Assembly: GCF_003865135.1 (NCBI RefSeq)
Contig: NZ_BHZC01000001.1
Coordinates: forward strand, 9,052,001-9,116,000
Length of the DNA stretch: 64,000 nt
Direction of reading: 5' to 3'
DNA from: Streptomyces chrestomyceticus JCM 4735
GTDB lineage: Bacteria > Actinomycetota > Actinomycetes > Streptomycetales > Streptomycetaceae
Below, one piece after another: positions 36,998 to 44,942 of this stretch (its first letter is position 1; every line of letters starts with the position of its first letter). A program made the position numbers and the translations under genes. Below the pieces are notes generated by a model that worked only from the letters and a program-made list of their open reading frames with translations, searched no databases and was not told where the DNA came from.

Positions 36998-37843
36998 CGT
37001 CCCAGTCAGGCCGAGCAGGGCGTCCGAGGTCGCCTCGTCCGCCGGGTGGAAGGCCCAGATCCGATGGCCTCCGCTGCCAGGCAGCTCCAGGACATGCTGG
37101 TCGAGGGCGAGTGTTCCGATCCTCGGGTGCCGGAGCCGTTTGTGGTCCATCGCCTTCTCGTAGAGGTGGTGCTCGCGCCAGACGGTGCGGAAGACGTCGC
37201 TCTTCGCGGACAGCTCTGCCACCAGGCGTGTCAGGCGCGTCAGGCGCGGCGAGGCCGTCCCGGAGCCGGTCTGGGCGCGCAGGGCGGCCACCATGCAGCG
37301 GGCGAGTTCGGGCCACTCGGTGAAGAACGACGGTGCGCCGGGGGCGAGAAACACCAGGCGGGCGTAGTTGTCCCGGGGCTCCAACCCCTCGTGCAGACGG
37401 TCGCCGAGCGGGTTGCTCCCCACGATGTCGAGCCATCGGTTCACCAGCAAGGCAGGCACCGGTAGGGAGCCGAGCAGTTGGTGTACGGCCGCCAGGCGCT
37501 CCGTACTCATTCGGAGCGCCTCCTCGCCCGCGACGGGATCCGCAACAGAGTCCGCGACGGCCAGTTCACGCAGGTAGCGCGCCGCCACAGCATCCAGCAG
37601 CAGGGCCCTGCTCAGGCCCTCCACCACGGTGGGCGACGGCCGCCGTTCCCGCCCCTGCTCCAGGCGTACGTAGTAGTCGGTGCTGATCCCGGCCAGGAGC
37701 GCCACTTCGTCCCGCCGCAGCCCCGGCACCTGGCGCTGCGCCCCAGCGGCCAGCCGGTGCTGTTCGGGCCGCACCCGGTCCCGTCGTGCGCGCAGGAAGG
37801 CAGCCAGTGGTGCGCCTCCGCCGGGCCCCGTTGAAACGTCCAT
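36986..37843 (-). CDS. XRE-family regulator with MmyB-like ligand domain
   Basis: 285 residues. An N-terminal helix-turn-helix of the XRE type (GLRRDEVALLAGISTDYYVR, then LEQGRERRPSPTVVEGLSRA, residues about 40-85) is followed by an MmyB-like PAS-related domain (ALLVNRWLDIVGSNPLGDRL, WREHHLYEKAMDHKRLRHP). These regulators usually sit next to and control an oxidoreductase gene. Here the divergent neighbour is an NmrA-type NAD(P)-binding protein 155 bases away, which fits that pattern. Confidence 0.85.
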   Translation of the reverse strand: MDVSTGPGGGAPLAAFLRARRDRVRPEQHRLAAGAQRQVPGLRRDEVALLAGISTDYYVRLEQGRERRPSPTVVEGLSRALLLDAVAARYLRELAVADSVADPVAGEEALRMSTERLAAVHQLLGSLPVPALLVNRWLDIVGSNPLGDRLHEGLEPRDNYARLVFLAPGAPSFFTEWPELARCMVAALRAQTGSGTASPRLTRLTRLVAELSAKSDVFRTVWREHHLYEKAMDHKRLRHPRIGTLALDQHVLELPGSGGHRIWAFHPADEATSDALLGLTGTVSR

Positions 37844-37998
37844 CCCACCAGCGTAAGGACGAGGTGCTGCCGCCCCGGGGTGGGTGCGGCACTCCTACCC
37901 GTACGGATCGCCGGGTGCCTAGCGTGTCGAACGCCTGCCGAAGGGCCTGGGGCTCAGGCAGGCAGACACCGAGACCGCCAAGGAAAAGAGTTACGTCG

Positions 37999-38913
37999 AT
38001 GTTCGTCATCACCGGCGCCAGTGGCCGCACCGGACGGGCTGCCGCCGAACACCTTCTCGCCGCCGGGCACCGCGTACGGGCTGTCGGGCGTTCCGCCCAG
38101 CGGCTCGCCGGCCTCGCCGCGCGGGGCGCCGAGGTGTGCGAGGCCGACCCGGCCGACCCCGTCGCGCTGACGGACGCCTTCCGTGGCGCGGACGGTGTGT
38201 ACGCGGTGATCCAGCCCAACTATCTCCCCGACCACCCCGATTTCGGCGCCTTCCAGGACCAGGTCGCGGCCTCCCTGACCGAGGCGGTCGCCGAGTCCGG
38301 TGTGACCCGCGTCGTCGGACTCAGCAGTTGGGGCGCCGAGCACGCGGGCGGCACCGGACCGGTCAAGGGGCTCCACCGCTTCGAGCAGCGCCTCTCGGCC
38401 GTCCCGGGGGTGGACACGCTGTGGCTGCGGGCGGGCTACTTCATGGAGAACCTGCTGGACCATCTCGGCACCGCCAGGACCCACCACCGCATCAGCGCCC
38501 CCTTCGAGCCCGGCCTTCCCCTGCCGTTCGTGTGCACGCGCGATGTCGGGGCGCGGGCCGGGGAGCTGCTGGCCACCGGGGGCTGGCACGGTACGGAGAT
38601 CCTGGAGCTCCAGGGCGAACGCGACGTGAGCATGCGGGAAGCCGTGCATGTGATCGCCGAGGCGGTGGGCGCGGACGGCTTCACGTACGAGCGGACCAGT
38701 CTCGCCGACTTCCACGCGGGGCTCCTGGCCGCAGGCGTGTCCGCCGATGTCGCGGCCATGATGGCCGAGGCCGGCGAGGCCATCAATGCCCGGCACATAC
38801 GGATGCGGCAGCCGCGTACCGCCCGCACCTCCACCCCCACCTCCGTCGAACGGTTCGTGGCGGACGAGTTCGCTCCCCGGTTCCGCACGGCACACCCCGC
38901 CGAAGCGGGCTGA
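37999..38913 (+). CDS. NmrA/NAD(P)H-binding SDR-like protein
   Basis: 304 residues from ATG. The Rossmann glycine motif is [20 protein letters not shown] at the N-terminus, followed by RSAQRLAGLAARGAEV, VYAVIQPNYLPDHPDF and VVGLSSWGAEHAGG. There is no Tyr-x-x-x-Lys pair, as in the NmrA/quinone-oxidoreductase 2 branch, so it is either a reductase of unknown substrate or a redox sensor. It is divergent from the XRE regulator. A long palindrome lies 36 bases past its stop. Confidence 0.8.
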   Translation: MFVITGASGRTGRAAAEHLLAAGHRVRAVGRSAQRLAGLAARGAEVCEADPADPVALTDAFRGADGVYAVIQPNYLPDHPDFGAFQDQVAASLTEAVAESGVTRVVGLSSWGAEHAGGTGPVKGLHRFEQRLSAVPGVDTLWLRAGYFMENLLDHLGTARTHHRISAPFEPGLPLPFVCTRDVGARAGELLATGGWHGTEILELQGERDVSMREAVHVIAEAVGADGFTYERTSLADFHAGLLAAGVSADVAAMMAEAGEAINARHIRMRQPRTARTSTPTSVERFVADEFAPRFRTAHPAEAG

Positions 38914-38948
38914 TCTCGCCGACCTCGCCCCGCACGTTGTGGAAAAGG

Positions 38949-38974
38949 ACAACAGGAACGTACGTTCCTGTTGT
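38949..38974. promoter_or_regulatory. 26-bp perfect palindrome
   Basis: Arms ACAACAGGAACGT and ACGTTCCTGTTGT meet with no spacer (centre between 38961 and 38962). The lack of a loop makes an operator more likely than a terminator. It lies 94 bases before the PucR gene and 36 bases after the NmrA gene, so it may be the site of PucR or of another dimeric regulator. Confidence 0.7.
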
Positions 38975-39067
38975 GATCGGCCAGTCACCCGGGCGCGTCC
39001 AGGAAGCAACCTGGGCAGTCGGGACAACAGCCTGGTCGGATCCGGGACCATGCGGTGAGGAGCACCT

Positions 39068-40687
39068 ATGGACGCCTGTACGCTCGGCGACCTGATCGAC
39101 ATCGTCGGCAGCCCGCCCCTGCGGCTGCACACCGCTCCGGCCGGTTTCGCCGCCCCGGTCACCGAAGCGCTGCTGTACGACGCCCACGCCCCACTGCCCC
39201 ATGCGCCCGGCGCCCTGCTGCTCGCGGTCGGCGTACGGGCGGCCGCGGCCGGGCCGCTGATGCGGGCCGCGGCGGAGGCCGGGATGACCGGCGTGGTGGT
39301 GCGGGGCACGGCCGGGCCGCCGGTCGGCGAGGCCGAGGCACACGGCATGGCGCTGCTGGCCGTCGACGAGGACGCTGCCTGGCACCACGTCCACCTGATG
39401 CTGGCGTCGGCGATCGGCGCACGGTCGGCCCACAGTGCCGCCGGGCTGGGCGACCTGTTCGCGCTGGCCGACGCGATCGCGGCGGCGACCGGCGGAGCGA
39501 CGGCCGTGGAGGACCCGCGCCAGCGCATCCTGGCCTACTCCACCGTGCCGGGACAGCCGGTCGACGAGGACCGCCGCCAGGGCATCCTCGGCCTCCAGGT
39601 CCCGGGCAGCGTGGACAACTCCGAGCAGGTCAGAAAGGTGTTCTCGGCCGACGGGCCGGTGTGGCTCCCCTCGCTCAAACCGGGGGACCTGCCGCGGCTG
39701 GCCGTCACGGTGCGGGCCAGCGGCGAGACCCTCGGCTCGATCTGGGTGATCGACGGCGGCGCCCTCGCCCCGGACGCCGAGGAGACCCTGGTCCAGGGCG
39801 CGTCCACGGCGGCACTGCTCCTGCTGCGTGCCCGCGCGGCCCAGGAACTGGCCCGCCACCAGAACACCGACCTGCTGCGCCGGCTGCTGGACGGCTCGGC
39901 GGACGCCTCGACGGCAGCACACCGCCTGGGATGGGACGCGGTGCGCGTGGCCGCGTTCGAGCTGGACTTCACGGCGAGCGTCCCCGACGCCGAGCGGACC
40001 TCGCTCAGACTGCTGGACGTCGTACGCCTGCAGTGCGAAGCGCGCTACGGGCGGCACGCGTGCGTCCTCCTGGACGGGGTGGTGTACGCGTTGTTGCCGG
40101 CGCCCAAGGAGAGTGCCGGAGCGCGCACGCCGCAGGACCACAAGACCACCCACCAGCGGCACCGGCAGTTGGCGGAGGACATCGTGCGCCGGGCCGGGCG
40201 GTCGCTGCGCGTTCCGGTACGGGCGGCGCTCGGCGAGGTGGCACCGGACCTCGGCGGCGTGGCGGACTCGCGCGCGGACGCGGACCTGGTCCTACGGCTG
40301 TTGCACGACGGCCTGCCGGTGGCCACGATCGACGAGGTGCGGCCCCGGGTGACACTGCTGCGGCTCTCCGACGTCATGCAGAAACAGCGGGGGCTGCGGG
40401 CGGGTGCCTGGCAGCGGGTGCTCGCGGCGGACGCCGGGCACGGCACCGACTACGCCCGCACCCTGGTGTCCTGGTTCGACGCGGGCTGCGACGTGGCGGG
40501 CGCGGCGAAGCTGCTCTCGGTCCACCCCAACACCTGCCGTTACCGCCTGAAGCAGGCCGGCCGGCAACTCGGGATCGACTTCGAGGACCCCGACGAACGG
40601 CTCGTGCTCTGGCTGCAGTTGCGGACGCTGGCGGGGCTCGGCGGCGCTGCCGGAGCCGGAAACGCGGACACTCCCCGGACGCCCTGA
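39068..40687 (+). CDS. PucR-family transcriptional regulator
   Basis: 539 residues from ATG with GAGGAG upstream. Layout: an N-terminal PucR/purine-catabolism-like domain (1-125), a GAF-like middle (DPRQRILAYSTVPGQPVDED, about 155-265), a GGDEF-like CdaR segment (about 290-440), and a C-terminal HTH_30 helix-turn-helix (about 475-530: DVAGAAKLLSVHPNTCRYRL, then KQAGRQLGIDF). PucR regulators often activate catabolic genes. No obvious target is adjacent; the 26-bp palindrome upstream is a candidate site. Confidence 0.85.
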   Translation: MDACTLGDLIDIVGSPPLRLHTAPAGFAAPVTEALLYDAHAPLPHAPGALLLAVGVRAAAAGPLMRAAAEAGMTGVVVRGTAGPPVGEAEAHGMALLAVDEDAAWHHVHLMLASAIGARSAHSAAGLGDLFALADAIAAATGGATAVEDPRQRILAYSTVPGQPVDEDRRQGILGLQVPGSVDNSEQVRKVFSADGPVWLPSLKPGDLPRLAVTVRASGETLGSIWVIDGGALAPDAEETLVQGASTAALLLLRARAAQELARHQNTDLLRRLLDGSADASTAAHRLGWDAVRVAAFELDFTASVPDAERTSLRLLDVVRLQCEARYGRHACVLLDGVVYALLPAPKESAGARTPQDHKTTHQRHRQLAEDIVRRAGRSLRVPVRAALGEVAPDLGGVADSRADADLVLRLLHDGLPVATIDEVRPRVTLLRLSDVMQKQRGLRAGAWQRVLAADAGHGTDYARTLVSWFDAGCDVAGAAKLLSVHPNTCRYRLKQAGRQLGIDFEDPDERLVLWLQLRTLAGLGGAAGAGNADTPRTP

Positions 40688-40717
40688 GGCGCGCCGGGGA
40701 GCGGGGGAGGGGCCCGG

Positions 40718-41830
40718 TCAGCGGAGGTCGTGGATGAGCTTGCCGATGATCGCGTCCACCTTGTCCGAGTCGAACGACTCCGAGCCGATCAGCAGCGTCA
40801 CGGCCCGTCGGCCGTCGTCGGTGACGGCGTTACGGAATTTGTGGCCGGACTCCATATGGCCGCTGTGACCCCAGGTGACAAAGCCCGGAGTGGTTTCGTA
40901 GCGCTCCACTCCCAGACCGTACCGCTCACTCGGGAAGCTGTCCGCGACGGTCTTCTTCATTTCGGCGAGCTGGGCCGGCGCCAGCAGCTTTCCGGAGAGC
41001 AGCGCGGTCCAGAACGTGGTCGCGTCGGCGCTGGTGGACACCAGCGCACCCGACGCGTCGGCCCCGGAGACGTTCCATTCCGTCCGGTCCGCCAGTTTCC
41101 CGTCCCGGTCCACATAACCGCGCATGTCCGGCTTGGGCAGCGTGGTCCGGTCACCGGGCCAGAAGGTGTGCCGCAGCCCGAGCGGCTCGATGAGCCGCTG
41201 TTCTATCTCGGTGCCGATGTCGCGGCCGGTGACCTTCTCGACGATCAGGCCGACCAGGTTGTAATTGGTGTTGGAGTAGGCGAAGCCGCCGGGGGTCCGG
41301 TCGTCGGGCGGGGGCAGCGTCAGGGCCTGCTCGACCGTCTCCAGCGGCTCCATGTGCTCCCAGCGGTGCGCCTCCAGGTCGTCCCACGCGTCCAGGTAGT
41401 CGGGCAGACCGCTGGTGTGCTGCAGTAGCTGCCGGATCGTGATCTTGCGCCCGTCGTAGTGCTCGGTGCGGACCAGGCCGGGCAGATGCCGGTCCACGGT
41501 GTCGTCCAGCTTCAGCTTGCCCTCACCGACGAGCTGGAGCACGACCGTGGCCGTCCAGGTCTTGGTGTTGCTGGCAATACGGCCGTGCTCATTGCCGACG
41601 GCCTTACGGCCCGTCCTCAGGTCGGCGAGGCCGACACCGCCGTGCCATACGCCGCAGCGGGGGCTTTTCACCGTGACGCTGATCCCCGAGGCGCCGACCT
41701 TTTCCAGCGCCTTGAGCGCGGTCTGGACGGGCCGGGTGTCGCACCGCGGTGCCGCGGCCGACGCGGCAGGTGCCGCTGTGATCAGAGAAGCGGTGAATGC
41801 CAAAGCCACGGCGCTGGTCCCGTATCGCAT
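40718..41830 (-). CDS. Secreted serine hydrolase, class C beta-lactamase/D-Ala-D-Ala carboxypeptidase family (S12)
   Basis: 370 residues. The signal peptide YGTSAVALAFTASLITAAPA is cut near AASA. Active-site motifs: SxxK in RIASNTKTWTA (SNTK), YxN in GFAYSNTNYNLVG, and the third motif as HSG in WGHSGHMES. IRQLLQHTSGLPDYLD is typical of the family. It acts outside the membrane on D-amino-acid peptides or esters; the exact substrate is open. The 302 bases upstream are non-coding and should hold its promoter. Confidence 0.85.
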   Translation of the reverse strand: MRYGTSAVALAFTASLITAAPAASAAAPRCDTRPVQTALKALEKVGASGISVTVKSPRCGVWHGGVGLADLRTGRKAVGNEHGRIASNTKTWTATVVLQLVGEGKLKLDDTVDRHLPGLVRTEHYDGRKITIRQLLQHTSGLPDYLDAWDDLEAHRWEHMEPLETVEQALTLPPPDDRTPGGFAYSNTNYNLVGLIVEKVTGRDIGTEIEQRLIEPLGLRHTFWPGDRTTLPKPDMRGYVDRDGKLADRTEWNVSGADASGALVSTSADATTFWTALLSGKLLAPAQLAEMKKTVADSFPSERYGLGVERYETTPGFVTWGHSGHMESGHKFRNAVTDDGRRAVTLLIGSESFDSDKVDAIIGKLIHDLR

Positions 41831-42132
41831 AACGTTGAACGTCTCCTTCAGTCATACTGATGCGCGCAGCGCTCGGTCGGTTCCGCCCCGCGTGTCGCTC
41901 GTTCGTCAGAACGCGCCGGAACTCGTCGTAACTCGCTGAATGTGCGTGCGGACAGCGTTACCGTTGCCCCGGCCGGCGGCATGCGACGGCCGTACAGAGA
42001 TGGCGCACAGGTTTTGTGCGTCCGGCCAAAGGACCGCTGAAGGCGCCGGTCCAGGGCCTGTTTTCCTGCAGGGCCGAATTCGCGGGCCGCGCCCGGAACG
42101 GACGCGGCCCCTTATCCGGTTTCCGGCCACCG
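41831..42132. other. Intergenic region, promoter of the serine hydrolase
   Basis: 302 bases with no gene on either strand. It contains relatively AT-rich patches (TTCAGTCATACTGATG near 41856, TTTTGTGCG near 42013). No repeat or RNA was recognised. Confidence 0.4.
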
Positions 42133-42557
42133 CTACATCTCGTTCTCCCACCAGCCGCGCGTGTCGACGTCCGCGGCGTCCGCCAGCGCCTCCAGTTCCG
42201 CGATCTCCTCGTCGGCGAGCTCCATGCCGCGGGCCCGGACCACCCCGTCGATGTGATCCGTCTTCGTGACCCCGACGATCGGGGTGGTCCCCTTGGCGAC
42301 GGCCCAGGCGATGGCGACATCGGCGGCGGACGCGCCCCGGTCCTTGCCGATCGCCCCCATCCGGTCCGTCAGCGCCTGCAACCGGGGCAGGATGCCGTTG
42401 TACACGGTCGCCCGGTTGCTCCCCTCCGGCAACGGATGCGCCGGGCTGTACCCGCGCTGAGCCGACTGCCGATGTAGCCGTCGCCCGTCTCGCCGCTGTC
42501 TCCCCAGGCCCAGGTGCCCAACGCCACCGCCGGCACCGCCAGCGCCTTGCTCGTCAT
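42133..42557 (-). pseudogene. Aldo/keto reductase with large internal deletion and frameshift
   Basis: The N-terminus is TSKALAVPAVALGTWAWGDS, a standard aldo/keto reductase start, but after GYIGS it jumps to the C-terminal third. That part continues in another frame: GYSPAHPLPEGSNRATVYNG, then AIAWAVAKGTTPIVGVTKTD and a normal end. Only about 140 of some 320 residues remain. The barrel centre with the catalytic Tyr, Asp, Lys and His is lost, so no activity is expected. It is divergent from a broken XRE regulator. Confidence 0.75.
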
Positions 42558-42712
42558 GTCTTACTCCGTTGTCCGTTCTTGGGATCTCGGGATCGTGTCG
42601 GAACGATCGGACCCCAGGAGACCGCGGTCGCCGCCACCGGAGAAGGTCGCGTCTATGGGGGGGTACAACCTCAACCTCCTTTGTGCGGTGACCGGTGGCT
42701 ACGATGAATGGC

Positions 42713-43352
42713 ATGGACCAACAGCCCGGAAACCGCGGCGAAATCCGGGACTTCCTTGCCGGCCGGCGCGCCAGGATCACCCCCCGCGCAGGTCGGACTG
42801 CCGACCAGCACCCGCCGCCGGGTCGCCGGACTGCGGCGCGAGGAGGTCGCCGTCCTCGCCGGCGCGAGCACGGAGTGGTACACGCGGTTGAAGAAGGGCC
42901 ACATCGGCGGCGTGTCCGAAGAGGTCCTCGACCCTGGCGCCCATGACTTCTTCGTCGACTGGGACGCCGCCGGCGCCGCCACCGCCGCCCTGCTGCGCGC
43001 CGAGGCCGGACGCGAGCCCCGTGACCGGGCACTGCGCGCACTCGTCGGCGAACTGTCCACCACCAGCCCGGAGTTCCGCAGTCGATGGGCCGCGCACGAC
43101 GTCCTGATGCGCCACGACGGCGTCAAACGGCTCCAGCGCCCCGCCGTCGGCCACCTGGACCTGACCTTCCAGTCCCTCGACCTGCCCCTGCCGGGCCGAG
43201 CCGTGCACGACCTGATCATCTACACGGCCGAACCCGGCACCGCGTCCGAGGACCGGCTCAAACTCCTCGCCATTTGGGCAGCCACGCCATCCCAGTCGGC
43301 ACAGCCCATGCGTCGATCTTCTCGGCCCGGGAAGACCGGTGACAGCCCGTGA
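42713..43352 (+). pseudogene. XRE/MmyB-type regulator with frameshift and internal deletion
   Basis: The ATG at 42713 gives the usual start QQPGNRGEIRDFLAGRRARI. A one-base gain (or two-base loss) near 42780-42790 shifts the frame, and VGLPTSTRRRVAGLRREEVA then VLAGASTEWYTRLKKGHIGG continues in the new one. After GGVSEEVLD the sequence jumps directly to DPGAHDFFVDWDAAGAATAA: roughly 85 residues between the DNA-binding and ligand domains are absent. The C-terminus (RWAAHDVLMRHDGVKRL) is otherwise normal. The gene is non-functional, as is its divergent aldo/keto reductase partner. Confidence 0.75.
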
Positions 43353-43359
43353 CGAAGTC

Positions 43360-43473
43360 TTACTGAGGTCGGCGCACGTAGCGCCGTACGTCCCGTCCGG
43401 CCTCCCGCAGCTCTCCGTTCAGGGCGCGTTCGATCCACTCGGCGGCGGAGATGCTGCGCCGGCTGTCGGTCAT
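43360..43473 (-). CDS. 37-residue ORF abutting the radical SAM/SPASM gene
   Basis: The ATG at 43473 directly follows the TAG of the radical SAM gene (TAGATG), so it is probably translated by reinitiation from the same mRNA. The product begins TDSRRSISAAEWIERALNG and ends with a very basic helix (EAGRDVRRYVRRPQ). It has no Cys. The codons are G/C-biased at position 3. It is too short for a known domain. It may be a small accessory protein or, less likely given its composition, a substrate of the radical SAM enzyme. Confidence 0.5.
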   Translation of the reverse strand: MTDSRRSISAAEWIERALNGELREAGRDVRRYVRRPQ

Positions 43474-44715
43474 CTACGACCGGCTCTGACCTGGCCGTAC
43501 GCCGTCGGTGCCGGTCCCGGCCACCAAGTCCGCCAGTTCCCGCTGATAGGGGAACGACCCGGGCTCGTAGCCGCACCACGGTTCCTCGGCGTGCGGGTTG
43601 CCGGTGACGGCGTGGGCGCGGGAGCGGGAGCCGCCGCAGACATGGCGGAACTCGCAGCGGCCGCAGCGGCCGAGCAGTTGGCCGGCGTCGCGCAGGGCGG
43701 TGAAGAGGTCCGAGTCGCGGTAGATCTCCGTCAGCGGGCGGGTACGTACGTTGCCCGCCGCGAGGGGGAGGAAGCCGCTGGGGTGCACGGTGCCGGTGTG
43801 GGAGACGAAGACGAAGCCCCGGCCGGCGTTGACGTCCAGGGGTGGGCGGCGGGTCCGGCGGGGGCCGGTGCAGAGGTCCAGTTCTTCGGCGCGGTGGTGG
43901 AGTTGGCGGTACAGGGGGCCGAGGCCGAGGGCCTGGACGTGGTCGGCGCCCTTCGCTGACAGGATCGCGCGTTGCAGGGCGACGCGGCGGAAGTGGTGGG
44001 CTTCGGTGGTCTTGACCGGCACCGACAGCCCGACGTCGTAGAGGAAGTTGAGGACGTCCTCGGCCTCCGCCGGGCTGAGCGCGGCCAGTTGGCTGCCGCG
44101 CCCGGTCGGTACGAGGAAGAAGGCGCTCCACAGCATCACCCCGTGCTCGCGGACCAGCGCCGCGATCTCCGGCAGGTCGTGCAGGTTGTGCCGGCCGACC
44201 GTGGTGTTGATCTGGACCTTCATGCCCAGGCGGCGGGCGGTGTCCCAGGCGTCCAGGGTCCAGCGGTAGACGCCGGGGACGCCGCGGAAGCCGTCGTGGC
44301 GTGCGGCGGTGGAGCCGTCCAGGCTCAGGGACAGGCCCGCCGCCCCGGCCTCGTGGACGGCGCGGAGGTTCGGGGCGGTCAGGGTCGGAGTGCCCGAGGG
44401 GGAGACGGCGACCTTTACCCCGGCCTGCGTGCCGTAAACGATCAGTTCCAGCAGATCCGGGCGCTGGAAGGGGTCACCGCCGGTGACGACGAACAGGGGA
44501 GCGGGCCGGCCGAAGGCGGCGACCTGGTCGATCAGGCCCTGGGCGGCCCGGGTGTCCAGCTCGCGGGGGTCGCGGGCGGGCGTCGCGGTCGCCCGGCAGT
44601 GCAGGCAGGCCAGCGGGCAGGCGCGGGTCGACTCCCAGATGACGATGAACGGCTTGTCCGCCACCGCCTGGTGCTGCCGGCGGACCGGCCGGGCGCCGGT
44701 CACCGGGGCGGACAC
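43474..44715 (-). CDS. Radical SAM/SPASM domain protein (TIGR04053-like)
   Basis: About 413 residues. The 4Fe-4S/SAM motif CxxxCxxC is in TRACPLACLHCRATA, with VVTGGDPFQRPDLLELI following, and QINTTVGRHNLHDLPEIAAL in the barrel. A C-terminal SPASM-like region has extra cysteines (LGRCGRCEFRHVCGGSRSRA, EPWCGYEPG). The family is distinct from known RiPP maturases and its substrate is not established. It is divergent from narG across 227 bases and shares the OsdR-like box there, so expression with nitrate reductase is likely. The start is uncertain: GTG at 44715 or 44703. Confidence 0.8.
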   Translation of the reverse strand: MSAPVTGARPVRRQHQAVADKPFIVIWESTRACPLACLHCRATATPARDPRELDTRAAQGLIDQVAAFGRPAPLFVVTGGDPFQRPDLLELIVYGTQAGVKVAVSPSGTPTLTAPNLRAVHEAGAAGLSLSLDGSTAARHDGFRGVPGVYRWTLDAWDTARRLGMKVQINTTVGRHNLHDLPEIAALVREHGVMLWSAFFLVPTGRGSQLAALSPAEAEDVLNFLYDVGLSVPVKTTEAHHFRRVALQRAILSAKGADHVQALGLGPLYRQLHHRAEELDLCTGPRRTRRPPLDVNAGRGFVFVSHTGTVHPSGFLPLAAGNVRTRPLTEIYRDSDLFTALRDAGQLLGRCGRCEFRHVCGGSRSRAHAVTGNPHAEEPWCGYEPGSFPYQRELADLVAGTGTDGVRPGQSRS

Positions 44716-44836
44716 GGAACGGGGCGGGCGGCCGGCCGCCGGGCGTGGTCGTACATGAGCGGTACCTCCGATGCGATCACCCCCAGCATGCGGCCGGGGA
44801 GGCGCCCGCCGCCGGGGGCGGGGCGGCCCCCGAGCA

Positions 44837-44850
44837 GGGTCGTTGGTCCC
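44837..44850 (-). promoter_or_regulatory. OsdR/DevR-like box between radical SAM gene and narG
   Basis: The bottom strand reads GGGACCAACGACCC, 11 of 14 identical to the box GGGACCTTCGGCCC found upstream of the response regulator. A weaker relative (GGTCCTGTGGCCC on the top strand) lies at 44871-44883. It is placed to serve both divergent promoters. Confidence 0.55.
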
Positions 44851-44942
44851 GCGTGGCCGAAAACATTCGAGGTCCTGTGGCCCTGCGGCGCGGGACGCTT
44901 CGCCCACCGTGCCCCGCATGACCCGGATCTAGGTTCGGTCGC

